This document shows positions 35,425 through 43,793 of a DNA stretch of 64,000 nt, one piece after another; positions within the stretch are counted from its first letter, which is position 1, and every line of letters starts with the position of its first letter. Below the pieces are notes generated by a model. That model saw only the letters and a list, made by a program, of their open reading frames with translations. It was not told the origin of the DNA and ran no database searches. A program made the translations under genes and the position numbers. Source of the stretch: Methylomonas rhizoryzae (lineage in GTDB: Bacteria; Pseudomonadota; Gammaproteobacteria; Methylococcales; Methylomonadaceae); the NCBI RefSeq assembly GCF_008632455.1, contig NZ_CP043929.1, positions 1,426,001 through 1,490,000 of the forward strand, read 5' to 3'.

Positions 35425-35540
35425 GTCGGGGGGCATCGAATTTTCGGCTTGAGGCTCCGATTGGTCTAAGCTTGTCTACAGCTGCCAATTCAATTGGTAA
35501 GATTGCCGCCATATCCGGCCCACTTTATTTAGCCTTGTTT

Positions 35541-36443
35541 ATGTCGCACGCCAACTCCACAAAAGCTATCGCTTATGCATTCGCCGCCAATTTGGGCATA
35601 GCCGTCAGTAAAGCCGGAGCGGCGGCCTGGACCGGTTCCGGCTCGTTATTGGCGGAAGCGATTCATTCGTTTGCCGATTGCGGTAACCAAATTTTGTTGT
35701 TCGTCGGCATGAAGCGTTCCTCGCGGCTAGCCACCGCCAAACATCCCATGGGCTTCGGGCGCGAATCCTACATTTGGTCGATGATGGTGGCGATCACCTT
35801 GTTTTCGGTCGGCGGGCTGTTTTCGATCTACGAGGGGTGGCTGCGGCTAGGGGAACGGCACGAGGTCGAAAATGCCGGTTTGGCGCTCGGTATTCTAGCG
35901 GTTGCGGTGGTGTTGGAAGCCTTGTCTTTAAAAGGCGCTTTGGCGGCCATGCAAGACGAGAAAGCCGGGCGCGGCTTGTGGCAATGGTTTAAGGAGACTC
36001 ACTCCAGCGAATTGATGGTGGTGGTCGGCGAAGACTTGGCGGCGCTGTTGGGTCTGGTGATAGCCGCGCTGATGCTGGGATTGACGCTGGTAACCGGAAA
36101 CACGGCTTACGATGCTGCGGGCTCGATCTTGATCGGCGTGTTGTTGGTGGTTGTGGCCGTGTTGGTGGGAAAAGAGGTGCACGCGCTAATGCTGGGCGAA
36201 GCCGATAGCGGGATACGCGACGCGGTAGCCGATAGCTTGGCGCGGCAACCCGACGTCGTTCGGGTGTTGAACGTATGGGCTATACACCACGGCAGTCAAG
36301 TGATGGTAGCGCTCAAGGCCGAATTGCGGGCCGACATGCGGGTGTCCGAGGCGGTCGAATTAATCAATGCGTTGGAAAAAACGATCAAAGTCGAGCATCC
36401 CCGGGTGGCTTGGGTCTTTTTCGAAATCGATAATTCTGATTAA
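35541..36443 (+). CDS. Cation diffusion facilitator family transporter
   Basis: 300 residues from the ATG at 35541 (MSHANSTKAIAYAFAANLGI); the frame upstream runs into the cupin gene. About six membrane segments are present. The first metal site is HSFAD in AEAIHSFADCGNQ; the HPMGFGRESYIWS loop is typical. The second site, usually HxxxD in segment 5, reads VGEDLAALLGL. That Glu-Asp form is like the SLC30A9/ZnT9 branch, so it may not be a plain zinc exporter. It is likely to move Zn2+, Fe2+ or Mn2+ out by proton antiport. Confidence 0.87.
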   Translation: MSHANSTKAIAYAFAANLGIAVSKAGAAAWTGSGSLLAEAIHSFADCGNQILLFVGMKRSSRLATAKHPMGFGRESYIWSMMVAITLFSVGGLFSIYEGWLRLGERHEVENAGLALGILAVAVVLEALSLKGALAAMQDEKAGRGLWQWFKETHSSELMVVVGEDLAALLGLVIAALMLGLTLVTGNTAYDAAGSILIGVLLVVVAVLVGKEVHALMLGEADSGIRDAVADSLARQPDVVRVLNVWAIHHGSQVMVALKAELRADMRVSEAVELINALEKTIKVEHPRVAWVFFEIDNSD

Positions 36444-36470
36444 ATACTGCGATCAAAAGCTTAGGCCGCT

Positions 36471-37757
36471 ATGTTGCAAACTCATCGAATCTTATCCAAG
36501 TCCGCTTTGCGGCATGTATTCACCCTCTTGTTGGCGTGCGTTTTATTCGCAGGCGTTCCAGCTCACGCCCGATATGCGGCTATCGTCATCGATGCCGATA
36601 GCGGTCGCGTCATTCATGAGGTGGAAGCCACCCAGCGTTGGTATCCGGCATCGTTGACCAAGGTTATGACGATCTTCATGACGTTTGCGGCACTGGATAA
36701 TGGCCGTTTGCATTTGGACGACAAGCTGACGGTTTCCGCGCATGCCGCGATCCAACCCAGTTCCAAGCTGGGATTGCGGCAAGGCCAGAGCATAACCGTG
36801 GAACATGCGATTATGGCAGTGACCACCCGTTCCGCTAACGACGCCGCGGTGGTGTTGGCTGAGGCATTAGGCGGCAGTGAAAGCAATTTCGCCGCGATGA
36901 TGACAGGTCAGGCCCGTCGCCTGGGCATGTACAACACCTCGTTCCAAAATGCCAGCGGCTTGCCGAACGAAGGTCAAATCAGCAGCGCCCGCGATTTGGC
37001 CCTGTTGTCGTCCGAATTGATACGCCGCTATCCGCATTTTTACCGTTATTTTTCCGCCACCGAGTTCGCCTATAAAGGCCGGTTGTTGCCGAATACCAAT
37101 AAGATTCTGAAAATCTATCCGGACGCGGACGGATTGAAGACAGGATTTACTTGTGGTTCGGGCTATAACTTGATCGCTTCCGCCAAACGCGACGGACATC
37201 GCTTGATCGGGGTGTTGTTAGGCGCGCGCAGCAGTGCGGAAAGGTTTCAACAAATGGCGAATCTACTGGATTTGGGATTTGAAAAATCCGGGGCGGGCAT
37301 GGTCGGGTTGCCGGTCGTGCAGTTGGCCGACGCCGGCAGCGCGCCGCCGCCGTTTCAGCTGTCGTCCAACCATTGCGCGGGTAGCGCGGCGCAAATGGGC
37401 GCGGATACCGCTTACGGCCGGCCGGAACCCATTCGCATCAAACCGGGCAAATCATCCGTCATTAGCGCTAAAGCCGTGGTTAAGCCGCAAAAGCGGGCAA
37501 ACAGTCACTCCAATTGGGTGGTCATGCTGGGCGATCACGCCCGAAAAGTCGAAGCCAACGTCAATCTAAAACAGGCCCGCTACGCTTTAGGCAGCGAAGC
37601 AAAGCGCGGCAATCCGCACATCGTGCAAATCAAGCGTCAGGGCAAGGCATTGTGGCGCACCGAATGGACCGGTTTGGAACAGAGTCAGGCAAGGCAATTT
37701 TGCAAGAAACTGCATGCCAAAGGCCGCGAGTGCAAATTACTGCCAGGCGTCAGTTGA
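36471..37757 (+). CDS. D-alanyl-D-alanine carboxypeptidase with SPOR domain
   Basis: 428 residues. A signal peptide (VFTLLLACVLFAGVPAHA) is followed by the S11 peptidase domain with all three motifs: SLTK (SxxK), SAN (SxN, in TTRSANDAAVV) and KTG (LKTGFT). The C-terminal ~80 residues (SNWVVMLGDHARKVEA to ECKLLPGV) form a SPOR domain, which binds denuded peptidoglycan at the septum. It trims the terminal D-Ala from stem peptides, like PBP5/6, but has SPOR in place of the membrane-anchor helix. Confidence 0.93.
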   Translation: MLQTHRILSKSALRHVFTLLLACVLFAGVPAHARYAAIVIDADSGRVIHEVEATQRWYPASLTKVMTIFMTFAALDNGRLHLDDKLTVSAHAAIQPSSKLGLRQGQSITVEHAIMAVTTRSANDAAVVLAEALGGSESNFAAMMTGQARRLGMYNTSFQNASGLPNEGQISSARDLALLSSELIRRYPHFYRYFSATEFAYKGRLLPNTNKILKIYPDADGLKTGFTCGSGYNLIASAKRDGHRLIGVLLGARSSAERFQQMANLLDLGFEKSGAGMVGLPVVQLADAGSAPPPFQLSSNHCAGSAAQMGADTAYGRPEPIRIKPGKSSVISAKAVVKPQKRANSHSNWVVMLGDHARKVEANVNLKQARYALGSEAKRGNPHIVQIKRQGKALWRTEWTGLEQSQARQFCKKLHAKGRECKLLPGVS

Positions 37758-37776
37758 GGGCGTTAGACAGGAGCAT

Positions 37777-38080
37777 ATGAGCGAGGAAGAACCGGTCATC
37801 TTCGACATTCTTACCCGTCCGGCGCCGGAACTGAGACTGAGGAGCGTAGCGAGGTCAAAAAAATGGCCCGCGAATTACTGGTACTAAGCTGGCGGCAGAA
37901 AGCCGCGGCCCGCTCTCAACTCAAGCTCAGCAGCGAATGTCCCCCCTGGATTCCGGTCTGCCGTGCGCCTGCACGCCATAGCGCTATCAACATAAATGCT
38001 CGGCGGTATTTGCGCATGTTTATGAGAGTTACCCGGAGCGGAATGCCCGAGTGTATGCGCAATTCAATGCGGTCAGTTAA
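37777..38080 (+). pseudogene. hsdR: Remnant of type I restriction enzyme HsdR C-terminus
   Basis: Translated in pieces, the region matches the end of HsdR (R subunit). Frame one gives EEEPVIFDILTRPAPEL; after a shift another frame gives KKMARELLVLSWRQKAAARS; a further shift gives LDSGLPCACTP, a TAG, then RYQHKCSAVFAHVYESYPER and ARVYAQFNAVS with its natural stop. HsdR proteins end LVLNWRxKQAARA...LPxAYTPELYQQKCxAVFxHVYESY. At least two frameshifts and one stop break it, and the helicase and nuclease parts are gone. Confidence 0.8.
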
Positions 38081-38263
38081 ATACCGGGCAACTTTTCGTC
38101 GGTTCCGGACTTGCGCCTATTCCTTCGTCTTGCGACGCCGGAGCCGAGATTGGCGGAAAATTTTGCGGATGTTAAGATCGTCCCGCCTGCGCGCCTACAG
38201 TGTCGTAACAGTGGTGGGGGCCTGCAGGCAGGCTGCGAATTTTCGTTCAACGGTAGGCAAGAG

Positions 38264-38584
38264 ATGCTAAAAAACACGGCTTGGCACCGCATTAAGTTCT
38301 CGCGTAACGAATACGAATCCGGCGAATTGGCCGTGTTGTTCGGCGCGTTCAGAGCCGCCTACGTGGCCGGAAACGGCCCTAAAGGCATGGCGATGTACGG
38401 CGGCTGGGCCGAAGACGGCGCCAGTTATCTGGTTTTCACCAGTCCGAGTTCGGCACGCTACATCTCGCCCTTGTTACACGCGTATTCGGCGTTTCAGACC
38501 GAGAGCCCGGACAGGTCGGCTTTATATTTGCTGTACGGCGACGATAGCGACCTGTCGGCGTCCGAGACCGGTTTTCAAGCCTGA
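38264..38584 (+). CDS. Small protein of unknown function
   Basis: 106 residues from the ATG at 38264 (MLKNTAWHRIKFSRNEYESG), behind GGCAAGAG. No family is recognised. Visible features are GELAVLFGAFRAAYVAG, GMAMYGGWAEDGASYLVF and a mildly acidic C-terminus. It lies 18 bases before the YkgJ-type gene, so the two are probably co-transcribed. Confidence 0.65.
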   Translation: MLKNTAWHRIKFSRNEYESGELAVLFGAFRAAYVAGNGPKGMAMYGGWAEDGASYLVFTSPSSARYISPLLHAYSAFQTESPDRSALYLLYGDDSDLSASETGFQA

Positions 38585-38602
38585 TCCGCCGCGCTGCTAG
38601 CC

Positions 38603-39106
38603 GTGTATAGCCTGAAGCAACTGCATGCCGAAATCGACGAGCGGGTAGCGGCGGTTCGCGCCGGCCGCCACGATTGGCCGTGCCGGCAAGGTTGCGACAG
38701 TTGTTGCCGGCGCCTGGCCGAGGTGCCCGAACTTACCGAGCGGGAATGGCTATTGTTGCGCCAAGGGTTGGCGTCCCTGCCCAAAGACAGGTTGCAGGAA
38801 ATCGGTCGCGGCATCGCCGCGCTGGCCGGCCAGTCCGCCCGGCCTTTAATTTGCCCCATGTTGGATCAGGCCGCAGGCCTGTGTTCCGTCTATGCTTACC
38901 GCCCGCTGGCTTGCCGGACTTACGGTTTTTATCGGCAACGCGACCGGGGTTTGTACTGTAAAGAGATCGACGCGCGGGTTGAGGGCGGCGGTTTGGCGGA
39001 CGTGGTGTGGGGCAATCACGACGCTATCGACCGGCGGTTGCGCGAGCTTGGCGAGCTGCGCGGTTTGCCGCAGTGGTTTTCGCTAGCCGCACCCGCTATC
39101 GATTGA
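38603..39106 (+). CDS. YkgJ family cysteine-cluster protein
   Basis: 167 residues starting at a GTG. Cysteines fall in the YkgJ pattern: CRQGCDSCCRRL near the N-terminus, then ICPMLDQAAGLCSVYAYRPL and ACRTYGFYRQ, and a late LYCKEID. Such proteins bind Zn or an Fe-S cluster; their roles are unsettled. It ends about 120 bases before the cobalamin riboswitch and is probably unrelated to that operon. Confidence 0.85.
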   Translation: MYSLKQLHAEIDERVAAVRAGRHDWPCRQGCDSCCRRLAEVPELTEREWLLLRQGLASLPKDRLQEIGRGIAALAGQSARPLICPMLDQAAGLCSVYAYRPLACRTYGFYRQRDRGLYCKEIDARVEGGGLADVVWGNHDAIDRRLRELGELRGLPQWFSLAAPAID

Positions 39107-39225
39107 TGCGCCGATTTTCGGCGATTCCCCGTCCACCGATTCCGGTGCGACGTCATCGTTCCCTGTTAACCGGTTCAAATTTTTGCTGCTTAAGCCCGCC
39201 GGCTCGGATATACTCGCAACCTCGA

Positions 39226-39410
39226 TAAGGTGCCTGAAGGTTTTTTTGCTTTCAGGTTAAACGGGAAGCCCGGTGAGATGCAGCTCAGTGCATCGATTCC
39301 GGCGCAGCCCCCGCTGCTGTAAACCGGACGAATCGGCATTTTGCCACTGCACCATTATTGGGTGTGGGAAGGCGCCGATTGGTAAGAAGGTGAGCCAGAA
39401 TACCGGCCTG
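39226..39410 (+). promoter_or_regulatory. Cobalamin (B12) riboswitch
   Basis: The aptamer is clear: AAGGTGCCTGAAGG at the start, a run to AAACGGGAAGCCCGGTGAGA, GCGCAGCCCCCGCTGCTGTA (the B12-box-like CCCCCGC core), then GGAAGGCGCCGATT, AAGAAGGTGAGCCAGAATAC and GGCCTG. It should turn down the operon from cbtB onward when adenosyl- or methylcobalamin is plentiful. A GC-rich hairpin region (about 39460-39480) before cbtB may be part of the switch; no U-run follows, so control may be at translation. Confidence 0.95.
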
Positions 39411-39541
39411 ATCGATTGTAGGGTGCCGACTCTCGGAGGGAGAGCGCAGGCTGTGCGATCGTCCGCCGGGCGGTCTTCGCTGCCCGATTTCCTTTCCTAT
39501 CCAGTCAGCTCCGTTCGTTACATTTTTTCGGGGAGTTCGAC

Positions 39542-39709
39542 ATGCTGGTTCAATCCATTTCCACCGTCTTCGATGTGCGCCTGGTTAAGGCCTACGCCGC
39601 GTTTGCGGCCGGTTTGCTTTTGGTGCTGATCGTCGGTTTCGCGCCGCTTGCGCCAATTCATAACGCCGCCCACGATACCCGCCACGCCGGCGGTTTTCCC
39701 TGCCATTAG
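39542..39709 (+). CDS. cbtB: CbtB, cobalt transporter small subunit
   Basis: 55 residues: MLVQSISTVFDVRLVKAYAA, a single membrane helix (FAAGLLLVLIVGFAPL), and the C-terminal His-rich segment HNAAHDTRHAGGFPCH expected of CbtB. It is first behind the riboswitch and 9 bases before cbtA. CbtB with CbtA forms a B12-regulated cobalt uptake system. Confidence 0.9.
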   Translation: MLVQSISTVFDVRLVKAYAAFAAGLLLVLIVGFAPLAPIHNAAHDTRHAGGFPCH

Positions 39710-39718
39710 GCCGCCGTC

Positions 39719-40399
39719 ATGGCGAAAGGTCTGCTATTGCCGGCCGGCTTGACCGGCCTGGCCGCCGCGTTGTTGCTGTCGCTTATACAGGCGATTTGGG
39801 TAACGCCATTGATTCTGGAAGCGGAACGTTACGAAGTGCATGCCGAACACGAAGCGAGTCGCCAGGATCAAGCCTGGCAGCCGGAAAACGTTTGGCAACG
39901 CACGGCGGCGACGGCCGGCGCCAATTTGTTGCTGGCCTTCGGTTTGGCTTTGATGCTGAGTGCTGCTTATCGGTTGAAGCCGCCGAGCGCAACCTTCGGC
40001 GGTGCTTTGTGGGGCTTGGCCGGTTACGCGGCGTTTTTTGCCGCGCCGGCCGTCGGTCTGCCGCCGGAGCTGCCTGGCAATGAAGCCGCCGATTTAACGG
40101 CGCGGCAAGTCTGGTGGGTGGCTACGGTTGTCGGCACCGCGAGCGGTTTGGCGTTGCTGTGTTGGTCTCCTCATCGGATTGCCGGACCGGTCGGCTGGCT
40201 GTTAATCGTGTTGCCGCATGCCATAGGCGCTCCTGAAATCGCGGCCGTCCAAGCCGGTAGCGCGCCGGACGGGTTGCAGACGCGCTTTGTCACGGCGGCG
40301 GCGCTAACCAATTTGGCGTTTTGGCTGTTGCTCGGCAGTTTGTCCGCGGCGCTGTTTCGCGCGTCGGCCGTGGATGAGGGAGGCCGGCCCAATGGTTAA
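39719..40399 (+). CDS. cbtA: CbtA, cobalt transporter membrane subunit
   Basis: 226 residues with about five to six membrane segments (LLLPAGLTGLAAALLLSLIQ, ANLLLAFGLALMLSAAY, LWGLAGYAAFFAAPAVGL, WVATVVGTASGLALLCW, NLAFWLLLGSLSAALF). CbtA motifs include GYAAFFAAPAVGLPPELPG and PHAIGAPE. It lies just after cbtB and overlaps the cobM start by 8 bases. Confidence 0.93.
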   Translation: MAKGLLLPAGLTGLAAALLLSLIQAIWVTPLILEAERYEVHAEHEASRQDQAWQPENVWQRTAATAGANLLLAFGLALMLSAAYRLKPPSATFGGALWGLAGYAAFFAAPAVGLPPELPGNEAADLTARQVWWVATVVGTASGLALLCWSPHRIAGPVGWLLIVLPHAIGAPEIAAVQAGSAPDGLQTRFVTAAALTNLAFWLLLGSLSAALFRASAVDEGGRPNG

Positions 40400-41174
40400 G
40401 GTGTGGTTCGTCGGCGCCGGGCCGGGCGATCCGGAACTTTTGACCGTTAAAGCCCGACGCTTGCTGGAACAGGCCGGTGCGGTGCTGTACGCCGGCTCGC
40501 TGGTGCATCCGGCGGCGACGGCCTACGTGCCGGCCGGCTGCGAGATTTGCGATTCCAAAGGCATGACGTTGGAGCAAATCAGCGACTGGTTGATTACGCG
40601 GGCTGGTCGCCACGCCAGCGTGATTCGTCTGCAAACCGGCGATCCCGGCCTGTACGGCGCGTTGACCGAGATGGTAAGGCCGCTGGACGCGGCCGGTATC
40701 GCTTGGGGCGTAGTGCCGGGCGTGTCGTCGGCTTTTGCTAGCGCCGCCGCGGCCGGCGAGTCCTTAACCTTGCCGGAAGTCACCCAAACCGTGATTTTTA
40801 CCCGGGTGGCCGGCCGTACCCCGATGCCGCCCGGCGAAGACTTGGAGGCCTTGGCCAAACACCGCTGCAGCTTGTGCATTTTCTTGTCCGCCACCTTGCT
40901 GGCCGAGGTGCAGCATGCCTTGCGATCGGCCGGCTGGCCGGACGACGCGCCGATGCTGGTAGTACACAAGGCCGGCTGGCCCGGCGAGGAACGCATCGTG
41001 CGCGGTTGTTTGCGCGACATTCGCGAGCTGTGCCGCGCGCAAGGCATCAATAGCCAAGCCATGATCATCGCCAGCCCGGCCCTGGGAGCCCGGCATTGGC
41101 AAGACATCAATCATTCCAAACTCTACGATGCGATGTTTTCGCACCGTTTTCGCAAAGCGGAAAAATCCTCATGA
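40392..41174 (+). CDS. cobM: Precorrin-4 / cobalt-precorrin-4 C11-methyltransferase
   Basis: 260 residues from the ATG at 40392 (MVKVWFVGAGPGDPELLTVK). SAM-binding tetrapyrrole methylase fold with VGAGPGDPELLT, YAGSLVHP, RLQTGDPGLYGAL and GVSSAFASAAAAGESLTLPE, which marks CobM/CbiF. It adds a methyl group at C11 of the corrin ring. It overlaps cbtA by 8 bases and cbiX by 4. Confidence 0.96.
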   Translation: MVKVWFVGAGPGDPELLTVKARRLLEQAGAVLYAGSLVHPAATAYVPAGCEICDSKGMTLEQISDWLITRAGRHASVIRLQTGDPGLYGALTEMVRPLDAAGIAWGVVPGVSSAFASAAAAGESLTLPEVTQTVIFTRVAGRTPMPPGEDLEALAKHRCSLCIFLSATLLAEVQHALRSAGWPDDAPMLVVHKAGWPGEERIVRGCLRDIRELCRAQGINSQAMIIASPALGARHWQDINHSKLYDAMFSHRFRKAEKSS

Positions 41175-42019
41175 TAAACGCCGATTCCGAAACCGTATTG
41201 CTGGTGGGGCACGGCTCGCGCGACGAGCAAGGCAACCGGGAAGTGGAAAGTTTCGCCGCGCAATGGCGGCAATTACAGCCGCAGCGGCGCATAGAAGTGT
41301 GTTACATCGAATTCGCCGAGGTGTTGCTGGACGCCGGTTTGGACCGTGCGGCCGGCCTGGGTGCGCGGGTAGTCGTGTTGCCGTTGATTTTAAACGCCGC
41401 CGGTCACGTGAAAATGGAAATACCGGAGCACATCGAACAGGCGCGCTTGCGTCATCCCGGCGTCGAGTTCGTGTATTGCCGGCACTTGGGGGCCGACGAG
41501 GATATTTTGCAGATTTTGCGGCGCAACTTGCGGCAAGCCATGCATAGTCTGGACGTGCCGGACCCGCGCAATACCGGGGTTGTGCTGCTGGGGCGCGGTT
41601 CGTCCGACCGGGTGGCCAACGGCGAAGTCGCCAAAATGGCGCGCTGGTTATACGAAGACGGCGAGCACGAATTGATCGACATCGCCTTTACCGGCATTAC
41701 CCATCCGCGCTTGGAATCGGTGGTGCAGCGCCAGGTGCATGCCGGCATGCGGCAGATCGTGATACTGCCTTATTACCTGTTCACCGGCACGCTGATCGAG
41801 CGTATTCGTCGTCAGGTCGCGCGCTTACAGGGTCAATATCCGCGCGTCGGTTTCGCGTTAGGGCCGTATTTGGGGTTCGAGCGGGAGATTTATCGGTTGC
41901 TGGATCAGCGCATCGCCGAAACGCTGGCGGCCGACGGGCCGCGCATGATGGAATGCGACGGCTGCAAATACCGTGAATTCGCCCACGATCACGGCCACGG
42001 CCAGCATCATCACGTCTGA
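41171..42019 (+). CDS. cbiX: Sirohydrochlorin cobaltochelatase CbiX, long form
   Basis: 282 residues, two CbiX-like halves. The first has the catalytic His in LLVGHGSRDEQGN and LPLILNAAGHVKMEIPEHI; the second has GRGSSDR (His replaced by Arg) and LPYYLFTGTLIERI. The C-terminus carries MECDGCKY, an MxCxxC motif linked to an Fe-S centre in long CbiX, then a His-rich tail (HDHGHGQHHHV). It inserts cobalt into sirohydrochlorin, the early-cobalt entry step. The start overlaps cobM as ATGA. Confidence 0.95.
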   Translation: MINADSETVLLVGHGSRDEQGNREVESFAAQWRQLQPQRRIEVCYIEFAEVLLDAGLDRAAGLGARVVVLPLILNAAGHVKMEIPEHIEQARLRHPGVEFVYCRHLGADEDILQILRRNLRQAMHSLDVPDPRNTGVVLLGRGSSDRVANGEVAKMARWLYEDGEHELIDIAFTGITHPRLESVVQRQVHAGMRQIVILPYYLFTGTLIERIRRQVARLQGQYPRVGFALGPYLGFEREIYRLLDQRIAETLAADGPRMMECDGCKYREFAHDHGHGQHHHV

Positions 42020-42023
42020 CGCT

Positions 42024-42689
42024 ATGAATAACGTCATCACCGAACAATTGACCGCCGCCGGCCGGCAAATCGAGCACGATTCGTTCGCCATCGTCGATGC
42101 GGAGGCGGGCCCGCACCACTATACCGCCGAGCAATGGCAGGTGGTGCGGCGCATCATCCACGCCAGCGCCGATTTCGAATTCAACGGTCTGACCCGCTTT
42201 TCCGAGCAGGCGGTCTCGGCCGGGGTGCAGGCATTGTTGCGTGGCGCGCCTATCGTTGCCGACGTCGAGATGATTTGCGTCGGTTTGTCCGGACCGCGTT
42301 TGCAGCATTTCGGGGTGGTGGCGCGGCAATTCATCGCCGACTCGGACGTCATCGACCAAGCCCGGCAAGCCGGTTCCACCCGTGCGCTGCAAGCCATGCG
42401 CAAGGCGCGGAGCCTGGGATTGCTGGATGGCGGCATCGTTGCCGTCGGCAATGCGCCGACCGCGTTGCTGGAAGTAGTGCGGATGATAGAGCACGACCAC
42501 CTGCAACCGGCCTTGGTGATCGGCATGCCGGTCGGCTTTGTGTCGGCGGCGGAATCCAAACTCACCTTGAGCCGGGTACAACAGGTGCCTTGGCTGTTGA
42601 TCGAAGGTCGTAAAGGCGGTTCCACGCTGGTGGTGGCGGCATTGCACGCGCTGCTAGCCTTGGCCGAGGCCCGGCAAGCGTCAGCCTGA
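42024..42689 (+). CDS. cbiC: Cobalt-precorrin-8 methylmutase
   Basis: 221 residues from the ATG at 42024. Motifs: AVSAGVQALLRGAPIVADVE, STRALQAMRKARSLG, GIVAVGNAPTALLEVV and GMPVGFVSAAESK, typical of CobH/CbiC. It moves the methyl group from C11 to C12 to give cobyrinate (or hydrogenobyrinate). It is 4 bases after cbiX and 2 before cbiD. Confidence 0.95.
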   Translation: MNNVITEQLTAAGRQIEHDSFAIVDAEAGPHHYTAEQWQVVRRIIHASADFEFNGLTRFSEQAVSAGVQALLRGAPIVADVEMICVGLSGPRLQHFGVVARQFIADSDVIDQARQAGSTRALQAMRKARSLGLLDGGIVAVGNAPTALLEVVRMIEHDHLQPALVIGMPVGFVSAAESKLTLSRVQQVPWLLIEGRKGGSTLVVAALHALLALAEARQASA

Positions 42690-42691
42690 AC

Positions 42692-43792
42692 ATGGAGCGC
42701 AAAGCCAAGGGCACGCGCACGGGTTATACCACCGGCGCTTGTTCGGCCGCCGCGGCCCGGGCGGCGGTGTTGGGGCTGGTGACCGGCGAAATTCCGGATA
42801 GGGTGGAATGCGAGTTGCCGAACGGGCAAATGGTCAGCTTTGCGGTGAGCGAGGCGTATCTGGCGGACGGCTCGGCCCATGCGGTGGTAATCAAAGACGC
42901 CGGCGACGACCCGGACGTGACCGACAAAGCGTCGCTGACCGCCGACGTCAGCCTGCTGGCCGACACGCCGGGGGCGGTCGTGTTAAAAGGCGGCCCGGGA
43001 GTCGGTACCGTGACCATGCCGGGCTTGGGACTGGAAGTCGGCGGCCCGGCCATCAACCCGGTACCGCGCCGCAACATCGAAGCCAACGTGCGGGCGGCGG
43101 CCGGCGACTGGTTGCGTCGTCGCGGTTTGCAAGTGACGATTTCGGTACCGGGCGGGGCGGAGATTGCCAAGAAAACCCTGAACTACCGCTTGGGCATCGT
43201 CGGCGGTATTTCCATCCTGGGTACCAGCGGCATCGTGCATCCCTATTCGACCGCGGCCTTTCGGGCCAGCGTGATTCAAGGGATAGAAGTCGCCGCCAAC
43301 CAAGGCCGAACGGTTGTGGTACTGACCACCGGCGGGCGCACCGAAAAATTCACGATGCGCGAATTGCCGGATTTGCCGCCGGCTTGCTTTGTTCAAATGG
43401 GGGATTTCTTGAAATACGCGCTGGACACCGTGGTCAAGTGCCGGATACCGCACGTCGTGATCGGCGGTATGGTCGGCAAGTTGACCAAAATCGCACAAGG
43501 CGAAACCGTCACTCACGCCAACCGCAACGCGGTGGACACCGAGCTGCTGGCCGACATTGCCGCCGGCATCGGCGCACCGGTCTCGGTGTGCGCGGCGATA
43601 CGTGCGTCGGAAATGGCCCGCTACGCCAGCGAATGCATGGAAGAGCTCGGTTTGCTGCAGCCCTTTTACCTGGCCTTGGGCCGGCGCGTCATCGACGCCT
43701 TGCGCCGGCGTTATCGCGGCTGTTTCCATTTGACCGTGTTGATGTGCGACTTCGACGGCAACAAATTGGCCGAAGTGGCCGGGGCGGTATGA
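42692..43792 (+). CDS. cbiD: Cobalt-precorrin-5B C1-methyltransferase CbiD
   Basis: 366 residues: GTRTGYTTGACSAAAARAA at the start, VIKDAGDDPDVTDKA, GPGVGTVTMPGLGL, PAINPVPRRNIEANVR, GISILGTSGIVHPYS and VIGGMVGKLTKIAQG. CbiD belongs to the early-cobalt route and has no tetrapyrrole-methylase fold. It supports that this operon is of the so-called anaerobic type although the host is presumably aerobic. Confidence 0.97.
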   Translation: MERKAKGTRTGYTTGACSAAAARAAVLGLVTGEIPDRVECELPNGQMVSFAVSEAYLADGSAHAVVIKDAGDDPDVTDKASLTADVSLLADTPGAVVLKGGPGVGTVTMPGLGLEVGGPAINPVPRRNIEANVRAAAGDWLRRRGLQVTISVPGGAEIAKKTLNYRLGIVGGISILGTSGIVHPYSTAAFRASVIQGIEVAANQGRTVVVLTTGGRTEKFTMRELPDLPPACFVQMGDFLKYALDTVVKCRIPHVVIGGMVGKLTKIAQGETVTHANRNAVDTELLADIAAGIGAPVSVCAAIRASEMARYASECMEELGLLQPFYLALGRRVIDALRRRYRGCFHLTVLMCDFDGNKLAEVAGAV

Positions 43793-43793
43793 G

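Noticed and set aside
39460..39490. Intrinsic terminator as riboswitch expression platform
   Set aside because: The hairpin has a mismatch and no U-run, so a terminator is not supported.
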